A DNA stretch of 64,000 nt from CAVZCK01 sp963798805 (GTDB lineage Bacteria; Pseudomonadota; Alphaproteobacteria; Rhizobiales; Rhodomicrobiaceae), in NCBI GenBank assembly GCA_963798805.1, contig CAWCVC010000010.1, forward strand, positions 1 through 64,000, written 5' to 3'. The notes under the pieces are model-generated. The model saw only the letters and a list, made by a program, of their open reading frames with translations. It made no database searches and was not told the DNA's origin. Positions 23,925-33,533 of this stretch are shown here, one piece after another (the first letter of the stretch is position 1; the number at the start of each line of letters is the position of its first letter). Both the position numbers and the translations under genes were made by a program.

Positions 23925-26273
23925 TCAAGCGAGCCGGTCGCCGATCGGCAGATTGCGGATGCGCTTGCCGCTGGCGTTGAAGATGGCGTTCGTCAGCGCC
24001 GGGATGAAGGGCGGCACGCCCGGCTCGCCGACGCCTGTCGCATGCACCGCGAAGGGATGCGGCACGATATGGGTGTGCACGACCTCGGGGAAGTTGTCCG
24101 ACCGGGTCATCTCATAGTCGTTATAGTTGCTCTCCTGGACCGCGCCGTCCACGAAAGTGACGCCGAGATGGAGCGCGGTCGCCATGCCGAAAACGCAGGC
24201 GCCCTGCATCTGCGAGCGGATGCGCTCCGGATTGGCGGCAAAGCCGCAATCGATAGCGACATGCACTTCCGGCACCCGCACCTTCCCCTTCTCGACCTTG
24301 GCGTGAACCACCATGGCGATATAGGAGACGAAGCTGCGGTGAGCGGCGATGCCGAGCCCTTCGCCCTTCGGCAGGGTCTTGCCCCAGCCGGCCTGCTCGG
24401 CGGCGAGGCGCGCCACATTGGCGAGGCGTCCCGTATCGAAGGGGAACTCCTCATAGGGCTCGTACTGGTTCCAGAACTTGCCCGGCAGGCCGCAGGCCTT
24501 GGCGTCGAGGACGCGCGGCGGGCCGATCAGCTCCAGAAGGAAATCCTTCTGGTCCTTGCCCAGCGCGGCGGCCAGCTCCGCCGTCGCCGACTGCACGGCG
24601 AAGGCGCGCGGGATGTTCGAGACCGAGCGATACCAGCCGACACGGGTGTGGGCGAAAGCCTTGCATTGCTCGGCGCCGATATTGGCGATGTCATAGGGCA
24701 GGTTCTCCAGCCCCATGCCGATCTCGATCTCATGCTGGACGCCCTTGTCCGGCGCGAAGGTCGACAGGAACGAGGGCGCCGCACTGCGGTGGCGCCAGGC
24801 CACCACCTTGCTGTCCTTGTCGAGACCGACATCGATCCGCTCGACCGAGGTGGTGTGATAGTAGCTGTGGCGGATGTCGTCCTCGCGGGTCCACTGGACA
24901 CGCACCGGGGCGCCGACCTCCTTGGAGAGGAAAGCGGCTTCGGTGGCGTAATCGGCTTTCGACTTGCGCCCGAACGCGCCGCCGAGCAGCGTCACATGCA
25001 AGGTGACGTTCTTCGGATCGAGGCCGATATATTCCGCCGTATCCTTGCGGGCGACGTCCGGGCTCTGCACGGGCGCCCAGATCTCGCATTTGCCGCCTGT
25101 AACATTGGCGATTGCCGCCGGCGGCTCCATCGGCGCATGGGCCACATGCGGCTGGTAGTACTCGAAGGTCATCACCTTCGCGGCGCTCTTCAGCGCGCCT
25201 TCGGCGTCGCCCTGATTGCGCACCGACGAGCCCGGCTTGGCGACCGAGGCGCGCAGCTCCTTCTCGTAGTCCTTGGTGTTGAACGAGCTGTGCTCGCTCT
25301 TCTCCCATTCGATCTTGAGCGCATCACGGCCCTGAATCGCCGCCCAGGTGTTCTTGGCGACCACGGCGACGCCGCCAAGCGGCTTGAACTTCGAGCCGAG
25401 CGGCGTGATCGGCAGCTGGACGATGTGCTCGACCCCCGGAATAGCGCGGGCCGCCTTGTCGTCGACCGACTTGATCTTCGATCCGACGACCGGCGGGCGC
25501 GCGATCACGGCGTATTTCATGCCGGGCAGACTGACATCGGCGCCGTAAACCGCCTTTCCGGTGGTGATGTCATGCAGATCGACGATCTGCACATTGCCCT
25601 TGCCGATATAGCGGAACTCGCTCTCGTCCTTGAAGCGGAGCTGGTCACGCGGCGGGGTCGGCAGCGCCATGGCAACCTTGGCCAGCTCGCCATAGCCGGC
25701 GCGGGTGCCGAGCGTCTTGTGCATGACCTGATGGTCGCGCGCCTCGACCTGGCTCGGATCGACGCCCCATTGCTTGGCGGCGGCCAATTCCAGCATCTTG
25801 CGCACCGCTGCGCCCATTTCGCGGCAGGGCTGGATGTGGTGGCGCAGGCTGCGCGAGCCGTCCGTGTCCTGATTGCCGTATTTGGCCTCGTCGCCGTCCG
25901 CCTGCACGACCGTCACGCGGTGCCATTCGGCTTCCATCTCATCTGCGATGATCATCGGCAGCGAGGTCCGCGAGCCGGTGCCCATCTCGGAGCGGTGAGC
26001 GACGATCGTCACCTGCCCGTCAGGGGCGATGGAGACGAAAATATGCGGGTCGTTGCGCAGGCCGTTCGGCATGCCCGATCCATGCGTCGGATAGGCGGGA
26101 TACGCCTCGGCCTTGCCCGGCAGGATATACATGGCGAGCACGAAGCCGCCGAGTCCCTGAAGCACGGAGCGGCGGCGAAGCTCGGTCTTGCCGACCTTGC
26201 GGATGACGGCCTGGAAGGCGCTTTCAGGAAGCGCCTCGGAGCTACCGGAGAACTTTTCGAGCTGGTGCAACAT
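23925..26273 (-). CDS. Molybdenum hydroxylase large subunit (IorB-type, xanthine dehydrogenase family)
   Basis: A 782-residue molybdopterin-binding subunit. It carries an internal Tat-type signal, TELRRRSVLQGLGGFVLAM, near residue 30, as do IorB-type enzymes that are exported folded. The glycine-rich SEMGTGSRTSLPMIIADEME near residue 100, FEYYQPHVAHAPMEPPAAIA near 375, GGAFGRKSKADYATEAAFLS near 445 and GEPGVPPFIPALTNAIFNAS near the C-terminus (the base-catalyst Glu region) are family landmarks. Related enzymes hydroxylate N-heterocycles or oxidise aldehydes; the substrate cannot be told here. It follows the small 2Fe-2S subunit after 3 bases. Confidence 0.92.
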   Translation of the reverse strand: MLHQLEKFSGSSEALPESAFQAVIRKVGKTELRRRSVLQGLGGFVLAMYILPGKAEAYPAYPTHGSGMPNGLRNDPHIFVSIAPDGQVTIVAHRSEMGTGSRTSLPMIIADEMEAEWHRVTVVQADGDEAKYGNQDTDGSRSLRHHIQPCREMGAAVRKMLELAAAKQWGVDPSQVEARDHQVMHKTLGTRAGYGELAKVAMALPTPPRDQLRFKDESEFRYIGKGNVQIVDLHDITTGKAVYGADVSLPGMKYAVIARPPVVGSKIKSVDDKAARAIPGVEHIVQLPITPLGSKFKPLGGVAVVAKNTWAAIQGRDALKIEWEKSEHSSFNTKDYEKELRASVAKPGSSVRNQGDAEGALKSAAKVMTFEYYQPHVAHAPMEPPAAIANVTGGKCEIWAPVQSPDVARKDTAEYIGLDPKNVTLHVTLLGGAFGRKSKADYATEAAFLSKEVGAPVRVQWTREDDIRHSYYHTTSVERIDVGLDKDSKVVAWRHRSAAPSFLSTFAPDKGVQHEIEIGMGLENLPYDIANIGAEQCKAFAHTRVGWYRSVSNIPRAFAVQSATAELAAALGKDQKDFLLELIGPPRVLDAKACGLPGKFWNQYEPYEEFPFDTGRLANVARLAAEQAGWGKTLPKGEGLGIAAHRSFVSYIAMVVHAKVEKGKVRVPEVHVAIDCGFAANPERIRSQMQGACVFGMATALHLGVTFVDGAVQESNYNDYEMTRSDNFPEVVHTHIVPHPFAVHATGVGEPGVPPFIPALTNAIFNASGKRIRNLPIGDRLA

Positions 26274-26276
26274 GGC

Positions 26277-26726
26277 TCATGCTCCCGTCGAGGCTTCGCG
26301 GACCGCGGCGATGATGCGCTGGTAGCAGCCGCAGCGGCAGATATTGCCGCTCATCGCATCCAGCATTTCCTGCTCGGTCGGTTTCGGTTTCTGGGCGAGA
26401 AGCGAAGCGGCCTGCATGATCTGGCCGGCTTGGCAGAAGCCGCATTGCGGCACGTTCTGCTCGCGCCAGGCGACCTGGACCGGGTGATTGCCGTCCTTGC
26501 TGAGGCCCTCGATGGTGGTGACGGACTTGCCGGCCAGCTCCTGCATGAAGGTCTGGCAGCTGCGCACGGCAACGCCGTCGACATGGATGGTACAGGCGCC
26601 GCACAGGCCGACCCCGCAACCGAACTTCGTCCCGTGCAGTCCAAGCTCGTCGCGCACATACCAGAGCGCCGGCATGGACATATCGCCGTCGAACGTTCGC
26701 TCGACGCCATTGATCGTAAGTTTCAT
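26277..26726 (-). CDS. 2Fe-2S subunit of the molybdenum hydroxylase (IorA-type)
   Basis: A 149-residue two-cluster subunit that relays electrons from the molybdenum site. Start ATG 26726 (MKLTINGVERTFDGDMSMPA) is preceded by GGGGAGG. The plant-ferredoxin-like cluster is bound by CGVGLCGACTIHVDG with a later Cys in VRSCQTF; the second, helical domain has CGFCQAGQIMQAAS and CRCGCYQRI. No separate FAD subunit is adjacent, which is typical for two-subunit IorAB-like enzymes that use other acceptors. It is the first gene of the operon. Confidence 0.94.
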   Translation of the reverse strand: MKLTINGVERTFDGDMSMPALWYVRDELGLHGTKFGCGVGLCGACTIHVDGVAVRSCQTFMQELAGKSVTTIEGLSKDGNHPVQVAWREQNVPQCGFCQAGQIMQAASLLAQKPKPTEQEMLDAMSGNICRCGCYQRIIAAVREASTGA

Positions 26727-26950
26727 AGGAGACCTCCCCATATGGGCGCCGCCTTCGCAAGTAATCAATAGTCGGTTACTTGTTGGGAGATGCCGTCATT
26801 TAATCGCGCTGTGGCCAAAAACTTGACCTTTGCGCTGTCGTCCTTTTTTCGTGACAGCATTGAGCATAGCTGAACTTTGGGCGTGCGACAATCTGCGCCG
26901 TGCGTCACGAGGGCTGTGCCGCGCTGTACCGCGTAGTCAGCGGGGCGGGC

Positions 26951-27817
26951 TCACCCGGTCTTCATCGGCGCCACTGGCACATTGTCGATCAGCCGGACAT
27001 GCCCCAGATAAACCGCGCCCAGCACCCGGCTCGGCGCCGTCACATATTGCCCAATCGGCATGAGGTGATCCGCGTCGCGCACCTCCAGATAATCCACCTT
27101 GAAACCGGCGCCTTCCAGCCAGTCGCGGCCGAGGAAGGTCGCCTCATGCACGGGCCGGCCTTCGGACAAATCCTTCGAGACCTCCTCCAGTACCGCGTGA
27201 AAGCGCGGCGCGATCGCCCGCGCGGTTGCCTCGAGATAGGCGTTGCGCGAGGACATGGCGAGACCGTCGCTCTCGCGTATGATCGGGCCGCCCACGATCT
27301 TGATCGGCATATCGAGATCCTTGACCAGCTGGCGGATGACCAGGAGCTGCTGATAGTCCTTCTCGCCGAACACGGCGACGTCCGGCAGGCACTGCAGGAA
27401 CAGCTTGGTCACCACCGTCGTGACCCCGGCGAAATGGCGGGGCCGGCTCGCGCCTTCGAGCCCGGATGTCAGGCCGATGACCTCGACGCGGGTGGAAAAG
27501 TCGTCCGGATAGATCTCCGAAACCGCGGGCGCGTAGACGAGATCGGCCTTTGCCGAGGACAGCCTGGTCCAGTCGCCGCGCTCGTCGCGTGGATAGGCTG
27601 AGAAATCCTCGTTCGGCCCGAACTGGGTCGGGTTGACGAAAATCGAGACCACCACGCGCTTGGCTCTCTTCTTCGCCAGCTTGACCAGCGAGAGGTGACC
27701 TTCGTGCAGCGCGCCCATGGTCGGGACCAGGCCGACGGTCTTGCCGCGGAGCCGCCAGCGCCGGACCACAGCGCGCAGCTCCCGCGTTGTTCTGACGATA
27801 GGCAATGCCGAGGCCAT
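26951..27817 (-). CDS. panC: Pantothenate synthetase
   Basis: Condenses pantoate and beta-alanine with ATP to pantothenate in coenzyme A synthesis. It is 288 residues long. The start ATG 27817 (MASALPIVRTTRELRAVVRR) fits the family best; longer versions from 27853 or 27886 add unaligned residues. The nucleotide-binding HIGH-type motif PTMGALHEGHLSLV near residue 34, the VSIFVNPTQFGPNEDF segment, GEKDYQQLLVIRQLV and the KMSKS-like RESDGLAMSSRN are intact. It is transcribed alone, with no panB next to it, divergent from the VWA-like gene. Confidence 0.97.
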   Translation of the reverse strand: MASALPIVRTTRELRAVVRRWRLRGKTVGLVPTMGALHEGHLSLVKLAKKRAKRVVVSIFVNPTQFGPNEDFSAYPRDERGDWTRLSSAKADLVYAPAVSEIYPDDFSTRVEVIGLTSGLEGASRPRHFAGVTTVVTKLFLQCLPDVAVFGEKDYQQLLVIRQLVKDLDMPIKIVGGPIIRESDGLAMSSRNAYLEATARAIAPRFHAVLEEVSKDLSEGRPVHEATFLGRDWLEGAGFKVDYLEVRDADHLMPIGQYVTAPSRVLGAVYLGHVRLIDNVPVAPMKTG

Positions 27818-27953
27818 GTCCGCGTGTTTCCCCAAACCCGTCCGACGGACCATATCAAGTTGGATGGAAAACGGAAGTACGGCCAATGCCTTTCGCAGCT
27901 TTCTTGGCGTGCCCGCGTTATCGCCTTAGAATAGAGACGGAGAGATTCAACCT

Positions 27954-28685
27954 ATGGCTGCCGATAAGACAACCCCGGCTCCCGCCTCAGAGCGCGGATC
28001 GCTGGAGGAACGATCGAGCGACCGCGATGTCGCCGATTTTCTCGAGAAGATGAAATCCGCGGCGCCGTCCGCCTCCGAGGGGCGCGGCCGGCTGATCTTC
28101 GCCATGGACGCCACCATGAGCCGCCAGCCGACCTGGGACATGGCGCTGAAACTGCAGGCGGACATGTTCGTCACCGTCAAGGCGATCGGCGGGCTGGACG
28201 TGCAGCTCATCTATTTCCGCTCCTATGACGAATGCCGGGCCTCGCGCTGGGTCAGCGATCCGGAAGGCCTGGCGCGGCTGATGACCGGCATCAGGTGCAT
28301 GGGCGGCTTCACTCAGATCCGCAAGGTGCTCGCCCATGCGCGCCGCGAGACCGAGAAGCAGAAGGTCAACGCGCTCGTTTATGTCGGCGACTGCATGGAG
28401 GAGGAGGTCGACCATCTGGCCGCGCTTGCCGGCGAGCTCGGCCTTCTCGGCGTTCCTGCATTCATGTTCCAGGAGGGGCGCGACGGCAGGGCCGAAATTG
28501 GCTTTCGCGAGATTGCGCGCTTGACCAAGGGCGCCTATTGCCGTTTCGATGCCGGGTCCGCCCAGCAATTGCGCGAGCTTCTGAAGGCCGTTGCCGCCTA
28601 TGCCGCGGGCGGACGGCGCGCGCTGGAGGACATCAGCAAAGCCGGCGGCCAAGGCAGGCTCCTGCTCGAACAAATGAAATCTTAA
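27954..28685 (+). CDS. VWA-like protein linked to a J-domain protein
   Basis: A 243-residue soluble protein. After an acidic, disordered N-terminus, residues ~45-215 look like a von Willebrand factor A fold with a MIDAS-like DATMSRQPTWD and later hydrophobic strands NALVYVGDCMEEE and VPAFMFQEG. Such domains usually bind a metal and a protein partner. The downstream gene for a J-domain protein starts 9 bases after its stop, so the pair is an operon. Its role is not known to me; the linkage suggests a chaperone-related or regulatory pair. Confidence 0.78.
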   Translation: MAADKTTPAPASERGSLEERSSDRDVADFLEKMKSAAPSASEGRGRLIFAMDATMSRQPTWDMALKLQADMFVTVKAIGGLDVQLIYFRSYDECRASRWVSDPEGLARLMTGIRCMGGFTQIRKVLAHARRETEKQKVNALVYVGDCMEEEVDHLAALAGELGLLGVPAFMFQEGRDGRAEIGFREIARLTKGAYCRFDAGSAQQLRELLKAVAAYAAGGRRALEDISKAGGQGRLLLEQMKS

Positions 28686-28694
28686 AGCGGTACG

Positions 28695-29399
28695 ATGCAG
28701 TTTCTCCTTCTCGGACTTATCCTTCTCGTCATCGTGCTGCTGGGCGGCCGTTCCTTCGCCAACGCCGATACCAAGCTCCTGGCCAAGCTCATTCGCCGCG
28801 CCGGCGGATGGATGGCTCTGGCGCTGGCCGTGCTTTTTGCGGTGACCGACCGGTTCGCCATCGCCCTGCCCCTCGCCATTGTCGGCTTCTCGCTGATCGG
28901 CCGCTCCTTTCCCTGGCGCGATCCCTTCGGCAGCGGCACGAAGAGCCAGGGCCAGCGCTCCTCCGTGCGCACCGCCATGCTGGAGATGTCGCTCGACCAT
29001 GACACCGGCTGGATGGACGGCGTCGTGCTCAGGGGGCAATTCGCCGGACAGCGGCTCTCGAAGCTCTCCGGCGGCGAGCTGGATTTGCTGCTGGAGGAGG
29101 CGCGCCGGCTCGACCCCCAGACCGCGCAGCTCTTAGATGCTTTCATCGAGCGGACGGGAAAGGCAAGCTCGGGCGGCGGCGAGCAGCGCTCGCGGCAGGG
29201 CCCCGCCGGCTCGGCGGCGATGACCGTCGAGGAAGCCTATGCGGTGCTCGGCCTCTCGCCGGGCGCGAGCCGCGATGACATCCATCAGGCGCACCGCGCG
29301 CTGATGAAGAAGTACCATCCCGACCAGGGCGGCACGACTTATCTCGCTTCCAAGATCAACGAAGCGAAAGACGTGCTGCTCCGGCATGCGCGGAATTGA
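28695..29399 (+). CDS. Membrane-anchored protein with C-terminal J domain
   Basis: A 234-residue protein with two N-terminal hydrophobic stretches (MQFLLLGLILLVIVLLGGRS and GGWMALALAVLFAVTDRFA) and a C-terminal J domain (about 175-232) with an intact HPD in MKKYHPDQGGTTYLASKINE. The layout resembles the TIM14/Pam18-like J proteins that recruit DnaK to a membrane site. It lacks the Gly/Phe and zinc-finger parts of true DnaJ, so it is a specialised co-chaperone. It forms an operon with the VWA-like gene. Confidence 0.88.
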   Translation: MQFLLLGLILLVIVLLGGRSFANADTKLLAKLIRRAGGWMALALAVLFAVTDRFAIALPLAIVGFSLIGRSFPWRDPFGSGTKSQGQRSSVRTAMLEMSLDHDTGWMDGVVLRGQFAGQRLSKLSGGELDLLLEEARRLDPQTAQLLDAFIERTGKASSGGGEQRSRQGPAGSAAMTVEEAYAVLGLSPGASRDDIHQAHRALMKKYHPDQGGTTYLASKINEAKDVLLRHARN

Positions 29400-29614
29400 T
29401 AGGCAGGCTGGGCGCGCGGTTTGACGCGACGCGCAGCCGGTCCCTCATGGCAAGCCCTCACCAGGGAAGCGGATGACGCATGGCGTTGAGACCGGCGCTG
29501 CCGGTCTCACTTCGCCTTGCCACGCATGAGGGGCAGGTTTCGACAAGATCCGGCCACAATTGCTCCGCCGCCGGCCTATCTCGACTGTCTCATCCCGGCA
29601 CATTTGGTATTCTG

Positions 29615-29637
29615 AATATCGCATTTTTGCCGATATT
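29615..29637. promoter_or_regulatory. Inverted repeat upstream of the MBL-fold gene
   Basis: AATATCG and CGATATT are separated by 9 bases in an AT-rich part of the 290-base gap before the gene at 29691. The spacing suits a dimeric regulator site, but no direct support exists. Nothing else is seen in the gap. Confidence 0.25.
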
Positions 29638-29690
29638 ATGGCGCTTCTTACTTACTCATTATTACTTAGAGCGTATTGACGAGAGCGAAA

Positions 29691-30671
29691 ATGTGGCATT
29701 TCACACGCAGAGAATTTGTCCTGAGTGCCGCAGTTGCGGCAGCGGCTTTCGGTCTCGACCGCCATATGGCCATCAGCGCGCCCGCGCTTAAGCAGAAAAC
29801 TCACGATCCGAAGCCCGGCATCCACCGCCATAAGATCGGCACGGCGGAATGCATCGCGCTTTACGACGGCATCTGGGAGAAGGCGCATGATCAGGCCTTC
29901 TTCACCAACGCCAGCGTGGCGGACACCAAGCGCGCCCTCGCTGCCGCCAATCAGCGGACAGACTTCGTGCCGATCCCGATCACTACCTATGTGCTGAAGA
30001 TCAACGGCAAGCTCGTCCTCTGCGATACGGGGGGCGGCGGCCAGGTGCAGGCCTTCAACCCGAAATCGGTCTTCGCCTCCGGCCAGATGAGCTACAACCT
30101 CAGGCGCGCAGGCATCGAGCCGGCCAAGATCGAGACCATCCTGATCTCGCATTTCCATCCCGATCACGTTTTCGGGTTGCTGACGGTAGACAACAAGCCG
30201 ATCTATCCGAATGCCGAGATTATAGTTCCGGCGGCCGAATATAAATGGTGGACCGATGAGTCACTCATCGAGCGCCTGCCGCCGACCCGCCGCCGTCTTG
30301 CCCGCCGCATCCAGACGGTGATCCCGAACTGGAAGAACGTGCTTCCGGTTGCCGGCGAGGACGAGGTCGTCCCCGGCATCCGCTTCGTCAGTGCGCCCGG
30401 CCATACGGTCGGCCACACGGCGTTTCATGTCAGCTCGGGCAGCGAACAGCTCCTCATCTCCAGCGACGCGGTCTATGTGCCGGCGCTGGTCGCCGCGCAT
30501 CCCGGATGGCACGGCGCCTACGACCAGGATGGCGATATGGCCGAGGAGACGCGCCGGAAGCTGCTCGACCGCGTCATCGCGGACAACGTGCTGATCTGCG
30601 GATCGCATTTCCCCTGGCCGGGCATGGGCAGGATTTCAAAGGACGGCGCTGGATATGGCTTCACCATCTGA
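29691..30671 (+). CDS. Exported MBL-fold metallohydrolase
   Basis: A 326-residue protein starting at ATG 29691 (MWHFTRREFVLSAAVAAAAF), a Tat-like signal sequence (TRREFVLS). The metal site is complete in LISHFHPDHVFGLL near residue 150, with later APGHTVGHTAFH, SSDAVYV and CGSHFPWPG. It belongs to the broad MBL group that includes lactonases and other hydrolases, and should be periplasmic with bound metals. Substrate unknown. It begins a run of plus-strand genes coding for envelope proteins. Confidence 0.88.
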   Translation: MWHFTRREFVLSAAVAAAAFGLDRHMAISAPALKQKTHDPKPGIHRHKIGTAECIALYDGIWEKAHDQAFFTNASVADTKRALAAANQRTDFVPIPITTYVLKINGKLVLCDTGGGGQVQAFNPKSVFASGQMSYNLRRAGIEPAKIETILISHFHPDHVFGLLTVDNKPIYPNAEIIVPAAEYKWWTDESLIERLPPTRRRLARRIQTVIPNWKNVLPVAGEDEVVPGIRFVSAPGHTVGHTAFHVSSGSEQLLISSDAVYVPALVAAHPGWHGAYDQDGDMAEETRRKLLDRVIADNVLICGSHFPWPGMGRISKDGAGYGFTI

Positions 30672-30758
30672 AAGAGACGGGAACGGGTTTCGGCCGCCGG
30701 ACCGGCGGGCGGCCGGCCGGCCCGGAATCTCTGGCCGATCTTGCATGAGCCAGCATCG

Positions 30759-32243
30759 ATGAAAACGCATTATGACGCACTTGGCGTGTCGCGGGACGCA
30801 GATTACGAGACCATCAAGGCCGCCTACCGCCGGGCCCTGAAGGCGGCCCATCCTGACCTCCATGACGGTAGCGAAGCCGCCGACCGGCACAGCCAGCAGA
30901 TCATCGCCGCCTATGCCGTGCTCAAAGATCCGGTGCAGCGGTCGTGGTACGATCATAATTTGCAGAACCAGCGGCGCCGGCTTCGGCTGCTGGTCATGAT
31001 CGGCGTGACGAGCGCGTGCCTCTTCAGCGCGAGCACGCTGTTCGTGCTCGATTTCTTCCCGCTCGGCTCCGAAAGAAAGACGCCGCTCGCCCTAACCGCC
31101 GACTCGGGCGCGGATAAGGCGGCCGGGACCAAGGAGCCCGCGGCTGAACAGGCGCAGAAGCTGGCTGCCGAGAAGCCAGCCACCGTCGCGGCGCTGCCGA
31201 GGGAGAACGGCGAAGCCTCACCTGCCGAAGCTGGTCCCACCGCCCCAGTCAATGCCGCCGCTGAGCCCGCGCCGCAAACGGCCCCGACGGATCAGCGCGA
31301 TGGAGCGCCCGCCAATAGCGAGGCGGCCCCCAATCCGCCCGCTCAGCTGGCCGCCGCCGACCAGCCGCCGGCTGCTGCGGCTGCGGATAAATCCGTTGCC
31401 GGCAACGCTTCCGCTAACGACTCGATCCCCCTCATCGGCAACGATGCCGAAGCCTATCTGCATCGCGCCGCGCTGTGGGTCGAGAAAGGTTATCTCGACA
31501 GGGCGCAGGCCGATTATGATGAGGCTATCCGACTCGACGACAGCAATGTTGCCGCCTTTCACGGCCGGGCGCTGTTGTGGATGCAGCGCGGCGAGGTCGA
31601 AAGCGCCCTCGCCGATCTGGATCATGCCATCCGGCTGAGCTTCTCCGACCCGCAGATCTACCGCGACCGCGGCCGCATCTGGCTGGAGAAGACCAGCTAT
31701 GACCGCGCCATTGCCGACTTCAACCGAGCCATCCAGCTCGATCCGCGCTTCGCCGACGCCTACTTCCTCCGCGGCATCGCCTTGCGGCGCAAAGGCGACT
31801 TCACACATGCTGTCGACGATCTGAATGAGGCGCTGCGGCTCGATCCCTTGATCACCGGGGCGGGACCCAACCGCGACATGGCCCGGACGGGACAGCGCGA
31901 CGCCGAAGAGGAGGATCCGAAGCCGGATGAGGAGACGTCGAAGCCGCCGCTGAGCAGCAGCCGCCCGGTTTCGAAGGAGGAAGAAAAGCAAATGCTCGCC
32001 GACGCCGAGGCGCAGCTCCGCAGCGGCAACATCGTCTTCGCGCGCGTGCTGTTCGAGAATCTCGCCTCGCATGGCAGCGCCCAGGGAGCGTTCGCGGTGG
32101 CGCAGACTTACGATCCGACCGTTCTCAAGCAAATCGGCGCCGTCGGTGTTCGGGGCGATGCCGAAAAAGCGAAATTCTGGTACGGCAAGGCCGCGGAACT
32201 CGGGAAGGCCCCGGTCACCGATGTCCTCGGCGCGCTTCATTGA
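30759..32243 (+). CDS. J-domain / TPR membrane protein
   Basis: A 494-residue protein. Residues 1-65 are a J domain (THYDALGVSRDADYETIKAA, HPD in AAHPDLHDG). A membrane helix follows (RLLVMIGVTSACLFSASTLF, ~70-95), then a Pro/Ala/Glu-rich linker to ~220, then several TPR units (AEAYLHRAALWVEKGYLDRA, YDRAIADFNRAIQLDPRFAD) to ~370 and a C-terminal Sel1-like part. The J domain is on the cytoplasmic side and the TPRs probably outside if there is a single helix. Start ATG 30759 matches the J domain. It precedes the TAXI-like gene by 11 bases. This domain mix is uncommon. Confidence 0.85.
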   Translation: MKTHYDALGVSRDADYETIKAAYRRALKAAHPDLHDGSEAADRHSQQIIAAYAVLKDPVQRSWYDHNLQNQRRRLRLLVMIGVTSACLFSASTLFVLDFFPLGSERKTPLALTADSGADKAAGTKEPAAEQAQKLAAEKPATVAALPRENGEASPAEAGPTAPVNAAAEPAPQTAPTDQRDGAPANSEAAPNPPAQLAAADQPPAAAAADKSVAGNASANDSIPLIGNDAEAYLHRAALWVEKGYLDRAQADYDEAIRLDDSNVAAFHGRALLWMQRGEVESALADLDHAIRLSFSDPQIYRDRGRIWLEKTSYDRAIADFNRAIQLDPRFADAYFLRGIALRRKGDFTHAVDDLNEALRLDPLITGAGPNRDMARTGQRDAEEEDPKPDEETSKPPLSSSRPVSKEEEKQMLADAEAQLRSGNIVFARVLFENLASHGSAQGAFAVAQTYDPTVLKQIGAVGVRGDAEKAKFWYGKAAELGKAPVTDVLGALH

Positions 32244-32254
32244 GGAGACTACGT

Positions 32255-33415
32255 ATGTTTACGTTCAGGCTACGTGGGAAATTGCTGCCCAATGCCGTTT
32301 TGTTGACGGCGTTTTTGGCCACGTCGCATGCGGCAATGGCCTTTCCAAGCGAGCGGCCAAATACGACGGACACTTTGACGACCGTCCGGGCGCAAGGAAC
32401 GGAATCGATCCGCCACCGGATGAATGATTGGACGATCGGGCTGGCGGCCGGCCTTCCCGAGGGTGCGCCGCTCCGCTTCGCGACAGAGCTTGCGCGCATC
32501 GTCGACGACGGCGACCAGATGCGGGTGGTTGCGCTGATCACGCGCGGCATTTCCGACAATCTGAACGACCTGCTTTATCTGCGTGGCGTCGATGCCGCCA
32601 TCGTCTATGGCGATTCGCTCGGCGAATTGCAGGATCAGCCGGAAGTCCGCGAGAAGGTGAACTACATTGCCAACCTCTTCCCGGCCGAAATGCATATTTT
32701 CGTCCGGCCGGAGATCCACTCTCTGGAGGATCTCAAGGGCAAGGTCGTCAACTTCAACACCAAAGGCACCGCCGCCGCCTATACCGGCCCGATCATATTC
32801 GACCGGCTGCATATCGGCGCGATCAACAAGTTCATCCCGCACCCGGTAGCAATGAAGCAGATGGCCGAAAGCCCCGAGATCGCCGCCGTGGTGTTCGTGT
32901 CGTCCAAGCCGCTGGACGCTTTTGCCCGCAGGAAGTGGCCCGCAGGCTTTCATTTCTTGCCTTTGCCCTACAGCAGCAAGCTGGGCGAATATTACTTCCC
33001 GAGCTTCCTGAAAGACACCGACTATCCCGATCTGATACCCAAAGGCGAGGAGATCGCCACGATTGCCGTGCCCGTGGTTCTGGCTGCCTTCGACTGGCCG
33101 AAGACAAGCGACCGCTACCGCCGGATGGAGCGCTTCGTGCAATATTTCTTTGCCAGGCTGCCGCTGCTCCAGAACCAGCCCAGCTATCATCCCAAATGGA
33201 AGGACGTCAATCTGGCCGGCACGGTTCCAGGATGGAACCGGTTTCCGCCCGTGCAGGCAGAGCTCGAAAAACTGTCCTCGCCGGATACCCTCAAACGTCT
33301 ACGCACCGAGGCCGCCAAGGTGCTTCCTGGCAATCCCGAGGAGCAGGATAGGCTGGTGCAGGAGTTCATTAAATGGGCGAATACGCCAGGGGTTCGCAGT
33401 CAGATCCGGAGATAG
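32255..33415 (+). CDS. TAXI-family TRAP-type solute-binding protein
   Basis: A 386-residue exported protein; start ATG 32255 with GAGGAGA upstream, signal peptide ending near SHAAMA. It has the TAXI-like pattern: WTIGLAAGLPEGAPLRFATE, LRGVDAAIVYGDSLGEL, MHIFVRPEIHSLEDLKGKVV with NFNTKGTAAAYTGPIIFDRL. TAXI proteins deliver organic acids to TRAP transporters. No TRAP membrane subunits (dctQ/dctM-like) lie nearby, so it is an orphan or has been recruited for sensing. It is coupled to the J-domain/TPR gene. Confidence 0.85.
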   Translation: MFTFRLRGKLLPNAVLLTAFLATSHAAMAFPSERPNTTDTLTTVRAQGTESIRHRMNDWTIGLAAGLPEGAPLRFATELARIVDDGDQMRVVALITRGISDNLNDLLYLRGVDAAIVYGDSLGELQDQPEVREKVNYIANLFPAEMHIFVRPEIHSLEDLKGKVVNFNTKGTAAAYTGPIIFDRLHIGAINKFIPHPVAMKQMAESPEIAAVVFVSSKPLDAFARRKWPAGFHFLPLPYSSKLGEYYFPSFLKDTDYPDLIPKGEEIATIAVPVVLAAFDWPKTSDRYRRMERFVQYFFARLPLLQNQPSYHPKWKDVNLAGTVPGWNRFPPVQAELEKLSSPDTLKRLRTEAAKVLPGNPEEQDRLVQEFIKWANTPGVRSQIRR

Positions 33416-33533
33416 AAGACGCCGGTCTCGTCCCCCGCCCCATCCGGTGGCATGTTGACTACTCAAAAAATAAGTATTCGTGCATCCGTTCTGTGACAGA
33501 TCTGCTGATGAGCAGAATAACTTGGAGGAAAAC

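Noticed and set aside
23841..26771. A 976-codon open frame antisense to the molybdenum hydroxylase genes
   Set aside because: The opposite strand codes for an unmistakable IorAB pair; the antisense protein lacks any recognisable motif.
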